Positions 55,367-64,000 of a stretch of DNA of 64,000 bases are shown here, piece by piece. A program made the translations under genes and the position numbers. The stretch comes from Bradyrhizobium sp. AZCC 1693 (GTDB lineage Bacteria; Pseudomonadota; Alphaproteobacteria; Rhizobiales; Xanthobacteraceae). The notes under the pieces were generated by a model. The model was not told the origin of the DNA. It worked only from the letters and a program-made list of their open reading frames with translations, and did no database searches. The stretch lies in assembly GCF_036924745.1 (NCBI RefSeq), contig NZ_JAZHSD010000001.1:4712001-4776000 (forward strand), given 5' to 3'. The stretch's first letter is position 1. Each line of letters starts with the position of its first letter.

Positions 55367-56077
55367 ATGAACCGTATCAGCACTTTCCGTGCGGCCGTGG
55401 TCGCGCTCTCCATGGTTGCGTTTGGCGGGGCCGCACTGGCGCAATCGCCGGCGCCCTCGGCCTCGCCAGCCCCGAGCCCGTCGGCTGTGCCCAGCCCCGC
55501 ACCGTCGGCGGCGCCGGTCCCGCCGCCGGCCGAAACCAAGTCGCCGGCGGATACCCCCACGGCGGAAAAAGCCCCGACGCCTGCGCCCCCTCCTCCCGCC
55601 GCCAGCGTCCAGAACGCCGACCCCTTCGGCGAAGAGTTCGCGCTCGAGCCCAAGAAAGTGGTTGTCATGAAGGGCACCGCGAATTGGGATGCCGCATTCG
55701 ACACCCTGATCGATGCGTTCAAGGCGCTGACCGCCGTGCTCGACAAGCAGGGCATCAAGGCCGCGGGCAATTCGATGATCGTCTACACCTCGACCGACGA
55801 TACCGGCTTTACGTTTCTCGCCCAGATTCCGGTCGATCAGGACGTCAAGAACCTGACCAAGGACATGAGCATGGGCAAGTCGCCCGAGGGCAAGGCGCTG
55901 AAGTTCGTCCATCGCGGCTCCTACGACAACATGGACAACACCTATGAGGCGATCACCAACCACCTCGACGACAAGAAGCTCGAGGCCAAGGATACTTTCA
56001 TCGAGGAATACATCACCGATCCCCTGAAGACGGCGGAGGACAAGCTGGTGATCAACGTCTATGTGCCGCTGAAGTGA
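55367..56077 (+). CDS. Exported GyrI-like domain protein
   Basis: The 236-residue protein has a signal peptide (residues 1-25, ending AALAQS), a long Pro/Ala/Ser linker (~26-85) and a C-terminal domain with the GyrI-like/AraC effector-binding pattern: KFVHRGSYDNMDNTYEAI and EEYITDPLKTAEDKLVINVYVPLK in parts. Exported forms of this fold are unusual compared with the cytosolic regulators. The role is unknown. The ATG at 55367 follows GGAGA. The stop overlaps the next gene's GTG by 4 bases. Confidence 0.85.
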   Translation: MNRISTFRAAVVALSMVAFGGAALAQSPAPSASPAPSPSAVPSPAPSAAPVPPPAETKSPADTPTAEKAPTPAPPPPAASVQNADPFGEEFALEPKKVVVMKGTANWDAAFDTLIDAFKALTAVLDKQGIKAAGNSMIVYTSTDDTGFTFLAQIPVDQDVKNLTKDMSMGKSPEGKALKFVHRGSYDNMDNTYEAITNHLDDKKLEAKDTFIEEYITDPLKTAEDKLVINVYVPLK

Positions 56078-56787
56078 GACGCATGGAGCATCCGTTCGCC
56101 CTTGCGGCCGTGGCCGCCACGCTGTTGGCCACGCCCGCGCTGGCGCAGACAATGCCGCCGCCCGCGATTTCCGTGACCGGCGAAGCGTCCGTGTCGGTGG
56201 CGCCCGATCAGGCCCAGATCGACGGCGGCGTGACGTCGGATGCCAGGACCGCGCGAGAGGCCTCCGACGCGAACAACGCGGCCATGGGCAAGGTGCTGCT
56301 GGCGCTCAAGGGCGCCGGGATCGAGGAAAAGGACTACCAGACCTCGCGACTGTCGCTGCAGCCGCAGTTCGCCACGCCGTCCAAAGCCTCGGAGCGCGCA
56401 CAAGGCATCCTCAGCTTCCGCGCCAGCAACCGCGTGACGGTCAAGATCCGCGATGTGGCCAAGGTCGCGAACGTGATCGACGTGCTGGTGGGCGCCGGCG
56501 CCAACGAGATCGGTGGCATCCACTTCACGGTGACGCAGGCTTCGAAAGTGCTCGACGAAGCCCGCGAGAAGGCGATCGCGGACGCGCGCCGCAAAGCCGA
56601 GATCTATGCCAAGGCCGCCGGCGTGACGCTCGGCGAGCCGATCAGCATTTCCGAGGAAGGCGCGCCCGTGCCGGTATTTCGCGGCAAGATGGCGGCCCCA
56701 ATGGCTGCGGGTGCGCCGGTAGCGCAAGGCGAAGAGACGCTATCGGTGACGGTGAACGTGTCCTGGGCGATCAAGGCCGCACAGTAG
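56074..56787 (+). CDS. SIMPL (DUF541) domain protein, exported
   Basis: The 237-residue protein has a signal peptide (MRRMEHPFALAAVAATLLAT, cut after ALAQ) and the SIMPL domain: ISVTGEASVSVAPDQAQIDGGV, the YQTSRLSLQPQF segment and ADARRKAEIYAKAAGVTLGEP. SIMPL proteins of this kind are periplasmic and of unclear function. The GTG at 56074 is chosen because it overlaps the preceding stop (GTGA) and gives a basic n-region; ATG 56083 is an alternative. Confidence 0.9.
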   Translation: MRRMEHPFALAAVAATLLATPALAQTMPPPAISVTGEASVSVAPDQAQIDGGVTSDARTAREASDANNAAMGKVLLALKGAGIEEKDYQTSRLSLQPQFATPSKASERAQGILSFRASNRVTVKIRDVAKVANVIDVLVGAGANEIGGIHFTVTQASKVLDEAREKAIADARRKAEIYAKAAGVTLGEPISISEEGAPVPVFRGKMAAPMAAGAPVAQGEETLSVTVNVSWAIKAAQ

Positions 56788-56792
56788 CTGCT

Positions 56793-56923
56793 GTCGTCCC
56801 TGCGAAAGCATGCGAAAGCAGGGACCCATAACCACAGGACTTTGTGGTTTGGCTAAGCTGGCTCCCGCTTTTTCCAAACAATCAGCAATGGTGGCTATGG
56901 GTCCCTGCGTTCGCAGGGACGAC
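56793..56923. repeat. Palindromic repeat between the SIMPL gene and the metallo-hydrolase gene
   Basis: GTCGTCCCTGCGAAAGCATG opens the left arm (with a duplicated TGCGAAAGCA) and GGGACCCATA ends it; the right arm is TATGGGTCCCTGCGTTCGC plus AGGGACGAC. The inner part carries AACCACAGGACTTTGTGGTT as a second hairpin. It lies between convergent genes. Confidence 0.8.
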
Positions 56924-56929
56924 ACGAGA

Positions 56930-58030
56930 TTAGATTTCGACCACCTGCCCCGGCTTCGGCGCGGCAAACCGCTCCGGCGGGATCTTCGCTTCCTTGAGCG
57001 CGTCGGCCAGCGCATTCACCGGCGCGTCGATCGCCTCATCCGTGAGCTGGAACGTGCCGTGATGATGCGCCAGCGCCTGCTCGGCTCCGCAGTCGGAGAG
57101 CGCCTTCACGGCATCAGACGGATTCATGTGCTGGTCCTTCATGAACCAGCGCGGCTCATAGGCGCCGATCGGCAATATTGCGAGCCGCAGCGGACCGTGC
57201 TTCTCGGCCACGCGCCGAAAATGCTTGCCCTCGCCATAGCCGGAATCGCAGACGATGTAGATTTTGCCCGCCGGCGTCTCCAGCACAAAACTCGCCCACA
57301 GCGCCTTGTTGCGGTCGAACAATCCGCGCGCCGACCAGTGCCGTGTCGGCACCAGCGTCACCGCGATGCCGTTGCCGAGCTCGACGCGATCCTGCCAGTC
57401 AAAGCCTTCGGCTTTGATCGCGGCGTCCGCGTCGCGCATGGTGATTTCGTTGCCGAGCGGCGTGATCACGCGCGGCGAAAACTTTTCCGCAAGCTTCGAC
57501 AGCGTCGCGATGTCGAGATGATCGTAATGGCCGTGCGAGACCAGCGCGACGTCGATCTTGGGCAGCGCGTCGAACGCGATGCCGGGATCGTTGTGCCGGT
57601 GCGGGCCGGCAAAGGAAACCGGCGAGGCCCGCATCGACCACACGGGATCGATGAGGATGTTGAGATCCCGCGTCTGGATCAGCCAGGAGACGTGGCCGAC
57701 AAACGACAGCCGCACCTTGTCGCCGGAAACACGCGGCGGCGGCGTATCGCTGTGGGCGTTCGGCACCCAATCCGGCCAGCCCGCGCGCTTCCGGTCGGTG
57801 CCGAACTGCCAGCGCAGCACCTCGGCCAGCGATTTCGGCGGCACCCCGTCGGAATCGAAGAAGCGGGTTCCGTCGAAATGATCGGAAATGGGGCCGTCAT
57901 AGGTTTTCATGTTGCTGATCCAGATCGAGGGCACACCGACGGCTGCGGCAGCGCCGGCGAACACTCCAAAGACACGGCGGCGGGTGATGGGCACGGGAAA
58001 ACACGAAGGGCGGGAGAGAGCTGACGACAT
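56930..58030 (-). CDS. MBL-fold metallo-hydrolase (NAPE-PLD/UlaG-like)
   Basis: The 366-residue protein has an N-terminal RRRVFGVFAGAAAAVG stretch that looks like a twin-arginine or membrane-anchor signal. The metallo-beta-lactamase fold follows, with VSHGHYDHLDIATL (HxHxDH) near 140, later His in PTRHWSARG and HHHGTFQL, and the Asp in CDSGYGEG. The FVGHVSWLIQTRDLNILIDPVWS opening is typical of the NAPE-hydrolysing phospholipase D-like group. Substrate unknown. Confidence 0.9.
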   Translation of the reverse strand: MSSALSRPSCFPVPITRRRVFGVFAGAAAAVGVPSIWISNMKTYDGPISDHFDGTRFFDSDGVPPKSLAEVLRWQFGTDRKRAGWPDWVPNAHSDTPPPRVSGDKVRLSFVGHVSWLIQTRDLNILIDPVWSMRASPVSFAGPHRHNDPGIAFDALPKIDVALVSHGHYDHLDIATLSKLAEKFSPRVITPLGNEITMRDADAAIKAEGFDWQDRVELGNGIAVTLVPTRHWSARGLFDRNKALWASFVLETPAGKIYIVCDSGYGEGKHFRRVAEKHGPLRLAILPIGAYEPRWFMKDQHMNPSDAVKALSDCGAEQALAHHHGTFQLTDEAIDAPVNALADALKEAKIPPERFAAPKPGQVVEI

Positions 58031-58340
58031 GGGGATTTATATGGCGGTTGGGGTTGAACTTGGAACCTGCGGCAAGATTACCGTTCGCCGCTGAACGACC
58101 CCTTGAGAAAGTCCATTCTTTCCAATGGTTTACACGACGATCGAGGACATTTCGATCCAGTTTCTCCTTGACTTTCGTCCCTTCCAGGCGTTTAAGGCGC
58201 GCACTTTCTCGGAAAGACGTTCTTTTCGACCCGCCGCCCGGTCCTTGAGACCGGAGGCCAACGCCCGACAGCGCGATGCGCCCTCGGGCGCGAAAGTGTT
58301 TGGACGATCGTCTTGGCGTTCTGCGTCGAGGCACATTAGG

Positions 58341-58444
58341 TCGTCATCACCCGCGAATGCGGGTGATCCAGTATTCCAGAGGCGGCTCGGCTGAACCGAG
58401 AAGCCGCGGCGTACTGGATACCCCGCTTTCGCGGGGTATGACGG
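58341..58444. repeat. Palindromic repeat (family B) before ffh
   Basis: GTCATCACCCGCGAATGCGG plus GTGATCCAGTA on the left and TACTGGATACCCCGC plus GCGGGGTATGAC on the right, with a GGCGGCTCGG... core. It ends 50 bases before the ffh start, so it is within or close to its promoter or leader. Confidence 0.85.
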
Positions 58445-58493
58445 GTGGTGAATAAGGCAGCGCCTGCAAAGAGCAGGACAGAGGACAACGGCA

Positions 58494-60041
58494 TTGTTCG
58501 ACAATCTGTCGGAAAAGCTTGGTGGGATACTCGATCGGCTGACGGGCCGCGGTTCGCTGTCGGAGGCCGATGTCGACGCCGCGATGCGCGAGGTGCGTCG
58601 CGCGCTGCTGGAAGCCGACGTTGCGCTCGAGGTTGTCAGAAGTTTCACCGATCGCGTCCGCGAGCAGGCGGTCGGCGCCACCGTCGTCAAGTCGGTCACG
58701 CCCGGCCAGATGGTGGTCAAGATCGTCCATGACGAGCTGATCGCCACGCTTGGTTCCGACGGCCAGACCATCGACCTCAATGCGGTGCCGCCGGTCGCCA
58801 TCATGATGGTCGGCCTGCAGGGCTCCGGCAAAACCACCACCACGGCAAAGCTCGCCCGCCGCATGACCCAGCGCGACAAGCGCAAGGTGCTGATGGCCTC
58901 GCTCGACATCTACCGCCCGGCGGCGATGGAGCAATTGGCCGTGCTCGGCCGCGACCTCGACATTCCGACGCTGCCGATCGTGGCCGGCCAGAAGCCGGCG
59001 CAGATTGCCAAGCGCGCGCTCGAAGCCGGCAAGCTCGGCGGCTACGACGTGGTGCTGCTTGACACCGCCGGCCGCACCACGCTCGACGAAGAGATGATGA
59101 GCGAGGCGGCCGAGATCAAAACCACGGCCAATCCGCATGAAGTGCTGCTGGTAGCGGATTCCCTCACCGGCCAGGACGCGGTCAATCTCGCGCGCGCCTT
59201 CGATCAACGCGTCGGCCTCACCGGCATCGTGCTGACGCGCGTCGACGGCGACGGCCGCGGCGGCGCGGCGCTGTCGATGCGCGCGGTGACCGGCAAGCCG
59301 ATCAAGCTGATCGGCACCGGCGAAAAGACCGACGCGCTGGAAGATTTTCACCCGAGCCGCATTGCGGGGCGCATCCTTGGCATGGGCGACGTGGTGTCGC
59401 TGGTCGAACGCGCAGCGGCGAATATCGACGCCGAGAAGGCCGCGCGCACGGCAGAGCGGATGCGCAAGGGCCAGTTCGACCTGACCGACATGCGCGAGCA
59501 ATTGCTGCAGATGGCGAACATGGGCGGCATCAGCGGGCTGATGGGCATGATGCCCGGCGTTGCCAAGATGAAGAACCAGATTGCGGCGGCCGGGATCGAC
59601 GACAAGATCATCAAGCGCCAGGTCGCGATCATCGATTCGATGACGCGGGCCGAGCGCAAGAGCCCCGACATCCTGAAAGCGAGCCGCAAGAAGCGCATCG
59701 CTGCCGGCGCCGGCCAGAATGTCGAACAGGTCAACAAGCTTTTGAAAATGCACCGGAACATGGCCGACATGATGAAGGCCATGGGTTCGGGCAAGCGCGG
59801 CCCGCTGGCCGGCATCGCGCAGGCGATGGGCTTTGGCGGCGGCATGAAGCCGCCTTCGCCCGAGGAAATGAAGGCGCTGGCCGAGAAGATGCAGGGCGGC
59901 GCGGGCGGCGGCCTGCCGAATTTGCCGAAGGATCTTCCTGTCGGCCTGCGCCAGGGCCTGCCGAACGTGCCGGGCCTCACCGGCCTCAGCGGCAAGCCGA
60001 CCTTGCCCGGCCTCGGCGGCTTTCCGGGGAAGAAGAAATGA
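58494..60041 (+). CDS. ffh: Signal recognition particle protein Ffh
   Basis: Ffh binds signal sequences and 4.5S RNA and docks with FtsY. The 515-residue protein has the GTPase domain with GLQGSGKTTTTAKLA near 106, DTAGRTTLDEEMM near 189 and TRVDGDGRGGAALS near 247, then a Met-rich M domain (MANMGGISGLMGMMPG, MHRNMADMMKAMG) and a Gly/Leu/Pro-rich tail. The start is a TTG at 58494, with AGAGGA 8 bases upstream. It heads the ffh-rpsP-rimM run. Confidence 0.97.
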   Translation: MFDNLSEKLGGILDRLTGRGSLSEADVDAAMREVRRALLEADVALEVVRSFTDRVREQAVGATVVKSVTPGQMVVKIVHDELIATLGSDGQTIDLNAVPPVAIMMVGLQGSGKTTTTAKLARRMTQRDKRKVLMASLDIYRPAAMEQLAVLGRDLDIPTLPIVAGQKPAQIAKRALEAGKLGGYDVVLLDTAGRTTLDEEMMSEAAEIKTTANPHEVLLVADSLTGQDAVNLARAFDQRVGLTGIVLTRVDGDGRGGAALSMRAVTGKPIKLIGTGEKTDALEDFHPSRIAGRILGMGDVVSLVERAAANIDAEKAARTAERMRKGQFDLTDMREQLLQMANMGGISGLMGMMPGVAKMKNQIAAAGIDDKIIKRQVAIIDSMTRAERKSPDILKASRKKRIAAGAGQNVEQVNKLLKMHRNMADMMKAMGSGKRGPLAGIAQAMGFGGGMKPPSPEEMKALAEKMQGGAGGGLPNLPKDLPVGLRQGLPNVPGLTGLSGKPTLPGLGGFPGKKK

Positions 60042-60060
60042 CTTCTCGCCAACACGCGCC

Positions 60061-60180
60061 GTCATCGTCCGCCTTGTGCGCAATTGCGCACTGGAGCGGA
60101 CGATCCAGCACGCCGCGCTCCCTCGGTTCAATCGCTAATGCCTGCGATTACTGGATGCCCCGCCTTCGCGGGGCATGACA
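60061..60180. repeat. Palindromic repeat (family B) between ffh and rpsP
   Basis: GTCATCGTCCGCCTTG... GGAGCGGACGATCCAG on the left and TACTGGATGCCCCGC plus GCGGGGCATGAC on the right. The left stem is CGTCCGC/GCGGACG, so the arms differ from other copies. It lies in the 219-base gap upstream of rpsP. Confidence 0.75.
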
Positions 60181-60260
60181 GGCGAGGCAGGCCCCTCTCG
60201 CAATGACGCCAATTCACACCGTTCAGATCACCGAGTTTTTACGTTTAACAGGAGAACCAA

Positions 60261-60593
60261 ATGTCAGTCGTTATCCGCCTCGCTCGCGCAGGCACCAAGA
60301 AGCGTCCGGTCTATCACGTCGTCGTCGCCGACTCTCGCTTCCCCCGCGACGGCCGATTCATCGAGCGTCTCGGCCATTTCAATCCGCTGCTGCCGAAGGA
60401 CAATGAGTCGCGGCTGAAGCTCGACATGGACAAGGTCAAGTCCTGGCTCGCCAAGGGTGCACAGCCGTCGGACCGCGTGACGCGTTTCCTGGATGCGGCC
60501 GGTATCGTCAAGCGTCCTGCCCGCAGCAACCCGGAAAAGGCCGTGCCGCGAAAGGAGCGCAAGGCGCGCGCCGAAGCCGCAGCGAAGGCGTAA
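60261..60593 (+). CDS. rpsP: 30S ribosomal protein S16
   Basis: S16 binds 16S rRNA early in 30S assembly. The 110-residue protein has [23 protein letters not shown] (in parts) and [11 protein letters not shown], with an Ala/Lys/Arg-rich C-terminal extension typical of alphaproteobacteria. The ATG at 60261 follows AGGAGA. rimM starts 20 bases after its stop. Confidence 0.98.
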   Translation: MSVVIRLARAGTKKRPVYHVVVADSRFPRDGRFIERLGHFNPLLPKDNESRLKLDMDKVKSWLAKGAQPSDRVTRFLDAAGIVKRPARSNPEKAVPRKERKARAEAAAKA

Positions 60594-60612
60594 AGCATAG
60601 CGGCGCACGACG

Positions 60613-61131
60613 GTGGCAGCACCGATTTGCGTCGCGCGTATCGGCGCCGCGCACGGCGTGCGCGGCGCGGTGAAACTGTGGACGTTCACCGAAGATCCGC
60701 TGGCCGTGAAACATTACGGCCCGCTGATGACCAAGGATGGCGCGCGCCAGTTCGAGGTGGCGCATGTCCGTGAGGCCAGGGATCATCTGGTGGCGACGCT
60801 GAAGGGCATCGCCACCCGCGAGGATGCCGAACGGCTCAACGGCCTCGAGCTCTATATCGCGCGCGAAAAACTGCCCGAGACCGACGAAGACGAATATTAT
60901 CACGCCGACCTGATCGGGCTTGCGGCGGTCAATGCCTTGAACGAGCCGCTCGGCCGCGTCACCGCGATCCATAATTTCGGTGCCGGCGACATCATCGAGA
61001 TCGCGCCTCCGCAAGGCCCGACCATGCTGCTGCCGTTCACCAATGCGGTGGTGCCGACGGTCGATCTCGCCGGCGGCCGCTTAGTGATCGAGCTGCCGCA
61101 GGAAATCGAAGGCGACGACGCCCAGTCCTGA
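60613..61131 (+). CDS. rimM: Ribosome maturation factor RimM
   Basis: RimM binds S19 and helps 16S 3' domain processing. The 172-residue protein has the N-terminal [19 protein letters not shown], the linker [13 protein letters not shown] and the PRC-barrel part with [20 protein letters not shown]. The start codon is GTG at 60613. In most alphaproteobacteria trmD follows directly; here a DUF5343 gene intervenes. Confidence 0.96.
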   Translation: MAAPICVARIGAAHGVRGAVKLWTFTEDPLAVKHYGPLMTKDGARQFEVAHVREARDHLVATLKGIATREDAERLNGLELYIAREKLPETDEDEYYHADLIGLAAVNALNEPLGRVTAIHNFGAGDIIEIAPPQGPTMLLPFTNAVVPTVDLAGGRLVIELPQEIEGDDAQS

Positions 61132-61609
61132 CTTGTCATCGCCGGGCCAAGTGGTCTGCCTTGCGCAGGCTACGTAAACTTGTCTGCGCCCCGGCGATCC
61201 ATCCTTTTCAAAGAAGATGGATACGCGGCATTAGGTAGCAAACTCACCAAGCCTATTTTGGCTCGCTTTCGAGTATCTCTACCCACCGTTTGAACACAGA
61301 ACAGAATTTTGCCGCGCCAGCTCTTCCGTAAGCGCCGTCACTCCGAAGACAGAAAAGCCCCGCTAGGCGCAACTGCCAGCCATCCGCCGCGCGTTCGGCG
61401 AATCAGATTCGGGGCGGATTTCACTCGCGTTTCCACCGATAAGTTCATTTTTCTACACCATGTTTTAGTACACATGCGCATCTAAATTATTTTCATTAGT
61501 AAAATCAAATAGTTATATAGTAAAATACCGGTAGTACAGATAACAGGACGCTATTTACTTTATCTGTACGATGTGTTTTATGGTACAAGCGACTGAAACG
61601 GAGGCCGAC
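61132..61609. other. AT-rich intergenic region between rimM and the DUF5343 gene
   Basis: About 480 bases without a supported gene. From ~61430 to ~61580 the DNA is clearly AT-rich, unlike the rest of the window, which suggests acquired DNA and a promoter for the gene that follows. It includes the inverted repeat at 61534-61569. Confidence 0.7.
61534..61569 (+). promoter_or_regulatory. 10-bp inverted repeat in the DUF5343 gene promoter
   Basis: GTACAGATAA (61534-61543) and TTATCTGTAC (61560-61569) are perfect inverted copies with a 16-base spacer, 40 bp before the chosen start. In AT-rich promoter DNA this is a likely operator for a dimeric regulator. The regulator is not encoded here in any recognisable form. 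Confidence 0.55.
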
Positions 61610-62332
61610 GTGGCCGTTACAGCAGATAAGCCCTGTCCCTATGCGCCGGCAAGCGCAATCCTTGATCTGGTTGATCGTCACCGCAATCGTGGCTTGCCGC
61701 CGCCTATCAATGCAGAGGTTCTCGCCCGCGCGAGCATTTCGGAGAGCTTGATTCCTCGGACCCTGTACGCGCTGCAGGCGCTCGATTTGATTGACGAGGC
61801 GGGCAGGCCAACGCCCACCTTCGAAGGTATCCGTCTGGCTCCGGAGGCTGAATATAAGAAGCGCCTTGAGGACTGGCTCAAGGGCGCATACGCCGACGTG
61901 TTTGCGTTCGCTGATCCTTCCCAGGATGACGATGTCGCCATTCGCGACGCCTTTCGAAGCTACCAGCCAGCTGGCCAGCGAGATCGAATGATCACGCTCT
62001 TTCAGGGATTGTGTGCCGCCGCCGGACTTGCGCCGGAAAAGCCAAAGGCACAGCAGAATCGATCGGTCCTGCGCATTCTTCCGAAACCAACGGCCCCGGC
62101 GGCGGCCAAGCGCAGCAGCTTTCTGAAAGCCGTTGCCAAGCCTGCTGCTAGCACCGCGCATAGTGGCTTGCCGCCTGCGCTGGCGGGTCTACTGGCTAGC
62201 CTGCCAGCAGCCGGCGAGGGTTGGACGGCCGATGACCGCGCAAAGTTCGTGACAACGTTCAGCGCAGTTCTCGATTTCTGTTTTCCGATAATCAAAGAAG
62301 ACGCAGCTAAACAAAACGGCGACGCCCAATGA
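61610..62332 (+). CDS. DUF5343-like protein, accessory gene in the rimM-trmD gap
   Basis: The protein has CPYAPASAILDLVDRHRNRG, SLIPRTLYALQALDLIDEAG and FEGIRLAPEAEYKKRLEDWL, a pattern I associate with DUF5343, a helical, winged-helix-like family of unknown function often seen in accessory DNA. A linker with Pro/Lys follows, then a C-terminal helical part (LAGLLASLPAAGEGWTADDR). The GTG at 61610 has GGAGG 5 bases upstream; ATGs at 61571 and 61580 lack such a site and 61571 abuts the inverted repeat. It splits the conserved rpsP-rimM-trmD-rplS order. Confidence 0.7.
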   Translation: MAVTADKPCPYAPASAILDLVDRHRNRGLPPPINAEVLARASISESLIPRTLYALQALDLIDEAGRPTPTFEGIRLAPEAEYKKRLEDWLKGAYADVFAFADPSQDDDVAIRDAFRSYQPAGQRDRMITLFQGLCAAAGLAPEKPKAQQNRSVLRILPKPTAPAAAKRSSFLKAVAKPAASTAHSGLPPALAGLLASLPAAGEGWTADDRAKFVTTFSAVLDFCFPIIKEDAAKQNGDAQ

Positions 62333-62755
62333 GGCCGTCGCCGTTCGTATCACCGCAGAGGGAAGACAGTTTTTTGCGGAACACTTCCCTTCGCAAGGCC
62401 CCTCAAACCCCGGCCGCGCCGGACCCAGAGAAACCCATGTGGCAAGCCGTCAGAAGATAATCGGAAGGGCTAAGCCCTCGCCAACGCGACCTTGGCTCGA
62501 TTTACCGCGTCGGATCACTCCGGCGCGGTAATTTCTTTAAATCTATCAGCCCTCACGAATCACGTCTACAGCGGCGGACCTTAAGGTTTGGCAAAGGTTA
62601 TCCACGATGCCCCGCCTTGATGGTCAAGAACAAACCGGACACCGCTGGCCTCCAACGGCAGCATCGACCGATAGCGACAAGGCGAGTTCGCTACTTAATG
62701 CCGTGGATACGCGGGTCAAGCCCGAGTATGACGGTCTAAATCCAATGGCGATCAT
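62333..62755. other. Non-coding region between the DUF5343 gene and trmD
   Basis: About 420 bases with no supported gene. It contains GCGGCGCCGG-type short repeats, an AT-rich patch near 62520-62560 and a family A half-element at 62701-62734. It should include the promoter or leader that serves trmD and rplS. Confidence 0.6.
62701..62734. repeat. Half of a family A palindrome before trmD
   Basis: CCGTGGATACGCGGGTCAAG plus CCCGAGTATGACGG is the right half of the family A element, without a matching left half. It probably marks a decayed or partly deleted copy at the edge of the inserted segment. Confidence 0.5.
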
Positions 62756-63481
62756 ATGACCATGACCTGGCGCGCTACCGTTCTCACGCTCTTCCCCGAG
62801 ATGTTTCCCGGGCCGCTCGGCGTCAGCCTGGCGGGCAAGGCGCTGACATCAGGCCTGTGGCGGCTTGAGGCGCGCGACATCAGGGACTCCGCCACCGACC
62901 GCCACCGCAGCGTCGATGACACCCCGGCTGGCGGCGGCCCGGGCATGGTGTTGCGCGCCGACGTGCTGGCGGCGGCGATCGACGCCGCGGATGCCGGCCA
63001 AAACCGTCCGCGCTTGCTGATGAGCCCGCGCGGTCGGCCATTGACCCAGTCGCAGGTTAAGCAACTCGCAGCCGGGCCGGGGCCCCTGATCGTCTGCGGC
63101 CGGTTCGAGGGGGTCGATCAGCGGGTGATCGAGGCACGGCACCTCGAGGAGGTCTCGATCGGGGACTACGTGCTGTCAGGTGGCGAAATCGCCGCGATGG
63201 CCCTGATCGACGCCTGCGTCCGGCTTTTGCCGGGCGTGATGGGCAAGCAGACCTCAGGCGAGGAGGAAAGCTTTTCCGAAGGACTACTGGAATACCCCCA
63301 GTTCACCCGCCCGCAGGAGTTCGAGGGCCGTGGCATCCCGGAAATCCTGATCTCGGGGGATCATGCCAAGGTGGCGGCATGGCGCCGGGCCGAAGCCGAG
63401 GCCCTGACCCGGGCGCGGCGGCCGGATTTGTGGGCCGCGAGGCCCGGCCAAAAAGGCACAAAAAACACGACGGACGGGTGA
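62756..63481 (+). CDS. trmD: tRNA (guanine37-N1)-methyltransferase
   Basis: TrmD methylates G37 of tRNAs with a G36pG37 and prevents frameshifting. The 241-residue SPOUT protein has the opening [18 protein letters not shown], the [18 protein letters not shown] loop, [16 protein letters not shown] and [18 protein letters not shown], which forms the SAM-binding knot. Complete. Its C-terminal tail is Arg/Lys-rich. rplS follows 113 bases later. Confidence 0.97.
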   Translation: MTMTWRATVLTLFPEMFPGPLGVSLAGKALTSGLWRLEARDIRDSATDRHRSVDDTPAGGGPGMVLRADVLAAAIDAADAGQNRPRLLMSPRGRPLTQSQVKQLAAGPGPLIVCGRFEGVDQRVIEARHLEEVSIGDYVLSGGEIAAMALIDACVRLLPGVMGKQTSGEEESFSEGLLEYPQFTRPQEFEGRGIPEILISGDHAKVAAWRRAEAEALTRARRPDLWAARPGQKGTKNTTDG

Positions 63482-63594
63482 CAAGCCGCCGCCTTTGCCT
63501 TATACGAGCGCCAAATCCGCGCAGTGGCAGGATAAATGGACGTTCGCGCGAGCCCGCGCTGGACTGGCTGGGCGCGCCGCCGATGGAGATTTCA

Positions 63595-63975
63595 ATGAAC
63601 CTCATTCAACAGCTCGAAAAAGAGCAATTCGAAAAACTGTCGGCGACCAAGTCGATCCCGGAATTCGGGCCCGGCGACACCGTGATCGTCAACGTCAAGG
63701 TGGTCGAAGGCGAGCGCACCCGCGTGCAGGCCTATGAAGGCGTCTGCATCGGCCGTTCCGGCGGCGGGCTCAACGAGAGCTTCACCGTCCGCAAGATTTC
63801 CTACGGCGAAGGCGTGGAGCGCGTGTTCCCCGTGATGTCGCCGATGATCGACTCGATCAAGGTGGTGCGCCGCGGCAAGGTCCGTCGCGCCAAGCTGTAT
63901 TACCTGCGCCAACTGCGCGGCAAGTCGGCCCGCATTGTCGAGAAGCAGGACCGCGCCACCGCCGTCGGCGAGTAA
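63595..63975 (+). CDS. rplS: 50S ribosomal protein L19
   Basis: L19 sits at the subunit interface. The 126-residue protein has [40 protein letters not shown], and [21 protein letters not shown] (in parts), with an ending [15 protein letters not shown]. The ATG at 63595 follows GGAG by 6 bases; a longer frame to 63379 overlaps trmD and is not used. Confidence 0.98.
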   Translation: MNLIQQLEKEQFEKLSATKSIPEFGPGDTVIVNVKVVEGERTRVQAYEGVCIGRSGGGLNESFTVRKISYGEGVERVFPVMSPMIDSIKVVRRGKVRRAKLYYLRQLRGKSARIVEKQDRATAVGE

Positions 63976-64000
63976 TCTGCCCCGAAAGGGATGCGACAAA

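Overview
The window is 64 kb of GC-rich chromosomal DNA from an alphaproteobacterium. It is most likely Bradyrhizobium or a close relative in the Nitrobacteraceae. The support is the gene order (mdh-sucC-sucD-sucA-sucB-lpdA, atpHAGDC, ffh-rpsP-rimM-trmD-rplS, dapF-mtaB-ftsY), a ROSE-type RNA thermometer in front of a small heat-shock gene, an Irr-type iron control element near acnA, and many dispersed ~100-bp palindromes. The species call is inference; no rRNA or tRNA gene was seen.

Layout. 1-47: start of a minus-strand ParD-like antitoxin. 243-8652: housekeeping run on the plus strand (proA, nadD, rsfS, rlmH, an EnvC-like activator, ctpA, a divergent polysaccharide deacetylase, two tandem RppH-type Nudix genes). 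8840-10350: a small hypothetical and two Hsp20 genes. 10387-11977: a class III cyclase gene broken by a frameshift. 12195-17312: ATP synthase F1 operon (minus), interrupted by two palindromic repeats and closed by an intrinsic terminator. 17967-18459: rlpA, also frameshifted. 18622-21947: priA and xerC, divergent. 22063-24838: a DUF4337 membrane protein, a second membrane protein and lpdA. 24873-33891: TCA block (minus) with an SDR gene and a DUF1579 gene embedded. 34088-40193: zapE, thpR, and tesA divergent from an ABC transporter pair. 40435-43789: BI-1 family protein, GNAT acetyltransferase, DUF2794, a candidate structured RNA, DUF1223. 43937-49761: acnA, divergent from ccmABCDG. 49863-58030: HhH protein, YciB, ftsY, a pseudouridine synthase, mtaB, dapF, a GyrI-like protein, a SIMPL protein, a metallo-hydrolase. 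58494-63975: ffh, rpsP, rimM, an accessory DUF5343 gene, trmD, rplS.

The genes are mostly core metabolism and cell-envelope functions: 2-oxoglutarate to oxaloacetate steps of the TCA cycle plus aconitase, ATP synthesis, cytochrome c maturation, SRP-dependent targeting (ffh and ftsY), and translation. I found no large mobile island, prophage or CRISPR array, and no convincing new multi-gene system. The points that most deserve a second look are the candidate ~125-nt structured RNA at 42773-42897, the ROSE thermometer, the accessory DUF5343 islet inside the rimM-trmD interval with a 10-bp inverted repeat in its promoter, the iron-control motif between acnA and ccmA, and two single-base frameshifts (cyclase, rlpA) that are either real gene decay or assembly errors.
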